Positions 61,370 to 64,000 of a stretch of 64,000 bases of DNA are shown here, piece after piece. Made by a program: the position numbers and the translations under genes. Location: assembly GCA_039105265.1 (NCBI GenBank), contig JAPFFF010000006.1, positions 4,650,001 to 4,714,000 of the forward strand. Direction: 5' to 3'. The notes beneath the pieces were generated by a model. That model made no database searches, had not been told where the DNA came from, and saw nothing but the letters and a program-made list of their open reading frames with translations. This stretch comes from Tritrichomonas musculus. Lineage: Eukaryota > Parabasalia > Tritrichomonadida > Tritrichomonadidae. Each line of letters opens with the position of its first letter. Within the stretch, counting starts at the first letter, position 1.

Positions 61370-61504
61370 ATGATAATAACAAATATTCTTCTTTCGTGTT
61401 TAATCATAGTTGAATTTTTACGATTGTGTGTGGAAATAAAAGCTGTACTCCCTGCTGAAGATCCGCCATTAGATGAAGAAATGAGGAAAAAATTGTACTG
61501 CTAA
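61370..61504 (+). CDS. Tiny membrane protein of the Maverick
   Basis: 44 residues, MIITNILLSCLIIVEFLRLC at the start, then VEIKAVLPAEDPPLDEEMRK and a short end. A single hydrophobic helix (about 2-20) is followed by an acidic tail. The ATG has the same TCA plus A-rich leader as other genes of the element. A TAA at 61502-61504 ends it 28 bp before the 3' end of the convergent gene. It could be a membrane or virion-associated peptide; the function is unknown and the call rests on start context and position only. Confidence 0.5.
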   Translation: MIITNILLSCLIIVEFLRLCVEIKAVLPAEDPPLDEEMRKKLYC

Positions 61505-61532
61505 AAATAAATGCCAGAAATTCAAACCTACC

Positions 61533-61844
61533 TTACTTCAGCATAGGAACATCAAATCTGCCTGGATTTCTGCGTCTTCCCATATTGTGCATGAGTCCTA
61601 ATTGTGGATTGCTATATTGTGGTTGTAATTGTGGAGGGCTATCATTATTGTTATTATTTTTATCACCATTTGCCCAAGCATCTGCCTTATCTGCAAAATT
61701 ACCAACAGTATTGAGAACATTTCCTACTGTACCACCAAAGACTGGAGCTACTGCTTTTGCTACTTTAGATACTATAGGTGCTGCTTTACTTACGACATTT
61801 TTCACGCCTTTTGCTATTTTTTTGAAGAAACTTCCGAAAGCCAT
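61533..61844 (-). CDS. Amphipathic, Ala/Val/Lys-rich small virion-type protein (protein VI-like)
   Basis: 103 residues from the ATG at 61844. The frame continues upstream without an ATG that fits the spacer. It opens MAFGSFFKKIAKGVKNVVSK, an amphipathic helix, followed by AAPIVSKVAKAVAPVFGG and glycine-rich and Asn-rich stretches, and ends near NMGRRRNPGRFDVP. An amphipathic N-terminus with a basic Gly-Arg tail recalls adenovirus protein VI and related minor capsid proteins of Polintons, which disrupt membranes and sit under the capsid. Here that role is inferred from composition and from the position next to the capsid gene. Confidence 0.6.
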   Translation of the reverse strand: MAFGSFFKKIAKGVKNVVSKAAPIVSKVAKAVAPVFGGTVGNVLNTVGNFADKADAWANGDKNNNNNDSPPQLQPQYSNPQLGLMHNMGRRRNPGRFDVPMLK

Positions 61845-61887
61845 GATTTTGAATTCGTAGAAAAAGATAATTTTTTTGAAAACACAA
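61845..61887. promoter_or_regulatory. 43-bp bidirectional promoter spacer
   Basis: Lies between the start codons of the protein VI-like gene (61844) and the capsid gene (61888). TCAAAATC on the minus strand is Inr-like, close to the minus start. Pairing the two genes would co-express major and minor virion proteins. Confidence 0.4.
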
Positions 61888-63816
61888 ATGACATTCCACA
61901 ACGCTCAAGTAAAGAATTTAGGAAATGATGAAGGAGACGTACTCGGGTTTTTCCAAAATAAGATGCGCAATTTAATACAAAAAAACGGTGGCGATAATAG
62001 TTTTTCATTTATTATGGAAGAATTTAAAGACAAAGATGCTCCTCTCCCTGTTGGAACTAAAACACGAATAAAACTCACACACTCAGGACATACAATAACA
62101 CAAATAGAAAAGTCGTTTTCTACTATACTCCTCGACTTCAGAATAAAATTATCAGACCCTATAGATGTTTCCGCAGATAAAAACAGACTTATGAAAATCT
62201 TTGTTGGTTTCAAAAATGCTGTAGAATTCTATGAGGACTGTAGATTCTGGATAAATGGTACTCTCCTCACTGCCTACAGACAAGATGATCTCCAACGAGA
62301 GTCTTTCGCGTATAACAGTATCAAACCTAGAGATGCAAAAGCTTCTAGTAAATTCAGTCATAGTATCTGGGAAAACGTTGCACAATACTCACCATCTGTC
62401 TGTGGAACTTACATTGACTTGGTAGACATAGCTGATGGACAGCCACATACTTTCACTATTGAGCTTACAATTCCATTTACAGATCAACTTGTACTTCAAG
62501 CATGGCAACTCTACCCAAATGCTATCTGTGGTGAAATAGAAGAGGAAGTCAAAACTAGCCTCCGCGCTATGGTCTGGTGTCAAATAAATCCAAATATTGT
62601 AAAAGAAACATTGCAGTTCTTGGAGGATAAAGAAATTACAGAACAAATTCCGGCAGTCGTACCTATCTCACGTAAGTTCACACAAGTAGGAAGACCATCA
62701 AATATCGTCGTTCATTATTCAGAAAAGCCAGCCTCTACACAAACTCTCCACATACAATACCAAAGATTACACGCAAGAAAAGCTTACACAGATACAGAAC
62801 CAGCAAGTAGGGCAGACACACATAATGATGAAGCAGAACCTTTGACGATAGACTTTCATTATACAGAAGCTGACTACACTAAATATGGAGTCAAAAAGGA
62901 GGACATAAATAAAGCTACTTTTGCGACTATGATAGCTGCTGCCAATCCTGATTATGTTCTCAGTGCTGGAGATGATGTAAAAATCATAAGTGAAAAAATA
63001 GAAGGAGCTTTAATTACTGATGTTAAAGATAGCGACAACAATATCAACCTCAGCGTAGGTAAAGTAACTCTAGATGTCCTTAGTGGCACAATACAATTGG
63101 GACGCAGCAACTTGGCAGGATTTGGACTAAAACAAGAAACATACCAAGGTTTAGTTCGAGAATTACAAACACCATTGCTAGTACCTGCACAAGAATTAAC
63201 ACGAGAAATCTTTGAGGGAAGTGCAAAGGTAAACGGACTTGAAATCTCTAAGTCTGTACCTCTTCGTAACGCTACTAATATTACGATGATGTTTCCAAAA
63301 TCGCCGGCAGATATCACCTGCTTTGATAATATTATGTACAGAAATGTTCAACTTGTAGTTAACAAAAGAACATACCCAGATACTGAATTCAGTGATACTT
63401 GTGCAGCAAGGTTCTATCAACATCAACTTATAGCAAATGAACTTGATGGAACTTTAGAAGCAACACAGGAATTTGAGGATTCTTTCACGCAGCCACTTAA
63501 TGATCCTGCTACGGGGAAAAGATACACAAATTGTAGAAGTGATGGTACTTCTTTCGGTATCAACTTCCAAATGGAGAGAAGTAATGCTGGCTATGTCTTT
63601 GACGGTATCGACACTGGTACAGCATCTATTACAGTCACATTTAGAGGACAACCTATGTACCAAGGAGAGAACGACACTTACTTTATACCAGACCCAGAAT
63701 ACCCAGACCAACACCCACCTGCACCAGAAGCTTGGATTTGCAGCGATACATACTGGACCTGGAGCACAAATGGTGTAGAGTATTATGCTGTAGGTGTCCC
63801 TGCTGGATATGAGTAA
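61888..63816 (+). CDS. Probable major capsid protein (double jelly roll) of Maverick
   Basis: 642 residues from the ATG at 61888; the in-frame TTG four codons upstream is less likely. The protein is rich in beta-strand patterns throughout. The first half has FEYDCRFW-like segments such as YEDCRFWINGTLLTAYRQDD and HTFTIELTIPFTDQLVLQAW. The second half has LDVLSGTIQLGRSNLAG, ARFYQHQLIANELDGT and ASITVTFRGQPMYQGEND. Size, the Trp/Tyr-rich polar composition and the place after the packaging ATPase and protein VI-like gene match the double-jelly-roll capsid proteins of Polintons. No enzymatic motif is seen. The fold is inferred, not shown. Confidence 0.75.
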   Translation: MTFHNAQVKNLGNDEGDVLGFFQNKMRNLIQKNGGDNSFSFIMEEFKDKDAPLPVGTKTRIKLTHSGHTITQIEKSFSTILLDFRIKLSDPIDVSADKNRLMKIFVGFKNAVEFYEDCRFWINGTLLTAYRQDDLQRESFAYNSIKPRDAKASSKFSHSIWENVAQYSPSVCGTYIDLVDIADGQPHTFTIELTIPFTDQLVLQAWQLYPNAICGEIEEEVKTSLRAMVWCQINPNIVKETLQFLEDKEITEQIPAVVPISRKFTQVGRPSNIVVHYSEKPASTQTLHIQYQRLHARKAYTDTEPASRADTHNDEAEPLTIDFHYTEADYTKYGVKKEDINKATFATMIAAANPDYVLSAGDDVKIISEKIEGALITDVKDSDNNINLSVGKVTLDVLSGTIQLGRSNLAGFGLKQETYQGLVRELQTPLLVPAQELTREIFEGSAKVNGLEISKSVPLRNATNITMMFPKSPADITCFDNIMYRNVQLVVNKRTYPDTEFSDTCAARFYQHQLIANELDGTLEATQEFEDSFTQPLNDPATGKRYTNCRSDGTSFGINFQMERSNAGYVFDGIDTGTASITVTFRGQPMYQGENDTYFIPDPEYPDQHPPAPEAWICSDTYWTWSTNGVEYYAVGVPAGYE

Positions 63817-63900
63817 ATTATGGGCGCTCTTGAATTGTGATTTTGAGGATTTTTATTTTTGTTTGAACTTTTTTGAATTTTATCACATACACAAAAATAG

Positions 63901-64000
63901 ATGGCAGAGAAAACAATAATTACACCAAAGAACATCGAAAAGTACAAAATTTATTATGGTTATAGATGTTTAACAACAACTGCGATCATGAATGTTCTAA
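63901..64000 (+). CDS. Start of next Maverick gene, cut by window edge
   Basis: An ATG at 63901 opens a frame MAEKTIITPKNIEKYKIYYG and on that stays open to the right edge (33 codons). A short A-rich leader precedes it (ACACAAAAATAG). Polintons also carry an adenain-like protease, not yet seen in this window, but 33 residues are too few to say whether this is it. Confidence 0.5.
   Translation, partial: MAEKTIITPKNIEKYKIYYGYRCLTTTAIMNVL

Overview
The window looks like nuclear DNA of a trichomonad protist (Parabasalia; Trichomonas or, more likely from the extreme AT richness between genes, Tritrichomonas). This rests on BspA-like leucine-rich repeats, proteins opening with the DUF3447 ankyrin-associated domain, intron-free genes with very short leaders and Inr-like TCA starts, many gene fragments, and a Maverick/Polinton element with trichomonad-style genes. 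The species is inferred, not proven.

Layout. 1-4008 is one long minus-strand reading frame that runs off the left edge (IQ motif, Trp-rich helices, acidic/basic tail). 6061-9636 is a DUF3447-BspA hybrid with near-identical leucine-rich repeats, bracketed by TTAA-flanked repeat elements; one of these supplies its stop codon. 9.66-14.0 kb is a gene-free nest of inverted-repeat elements. 14.1-29.5 kb is a fairly ordinary gene region: a coiled-coil protein, a TMEM33/Pom33-like membrane protein, a catalytically dead caspase-fold protein, a USP deubiquitinase, a very large kinase-kinase-LIM-PARP fusion broken by one stop codon, and an HMG-box protein. 30.6-36.9 kb holds a P-loop GTPase and a rearranged, broken second copy. 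36.9-49 kb is mostly gene debris: an RCC1 fragment, BspA remnants, a free-standing dynein AAA4-stalk piece, a GH31 glucosidase fragment joined to a BspA fragment, a tRNA-like gene, two more inverted-repeat elements, and a DUF3447/ankyrin pseudogene expanded by a 25-bp satellite.

About 49.0-64.0 kb is the left part of a Maverick/Polinton. It has a terminal region with direct repeats, then protein-primed DNA polymerase B, a retroviral-type integrase, small unknown proteins, a fibre-like repeat protein, an FtsK/A32-type packaging ATPase, a small amphipathic protein recalling adenovirus protein VI, and a probable major capsid protein. The element runs past the right edge, so its right terminal repeat and any protease lie outside. 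Its genes are tightly packed; three divergent pairs share spacers of only 17-43 bp. Together they encode replication, integration and virion building, so this copy could be a complete virus-like element.

Functional names come from motifs read by eye; no database search was run.
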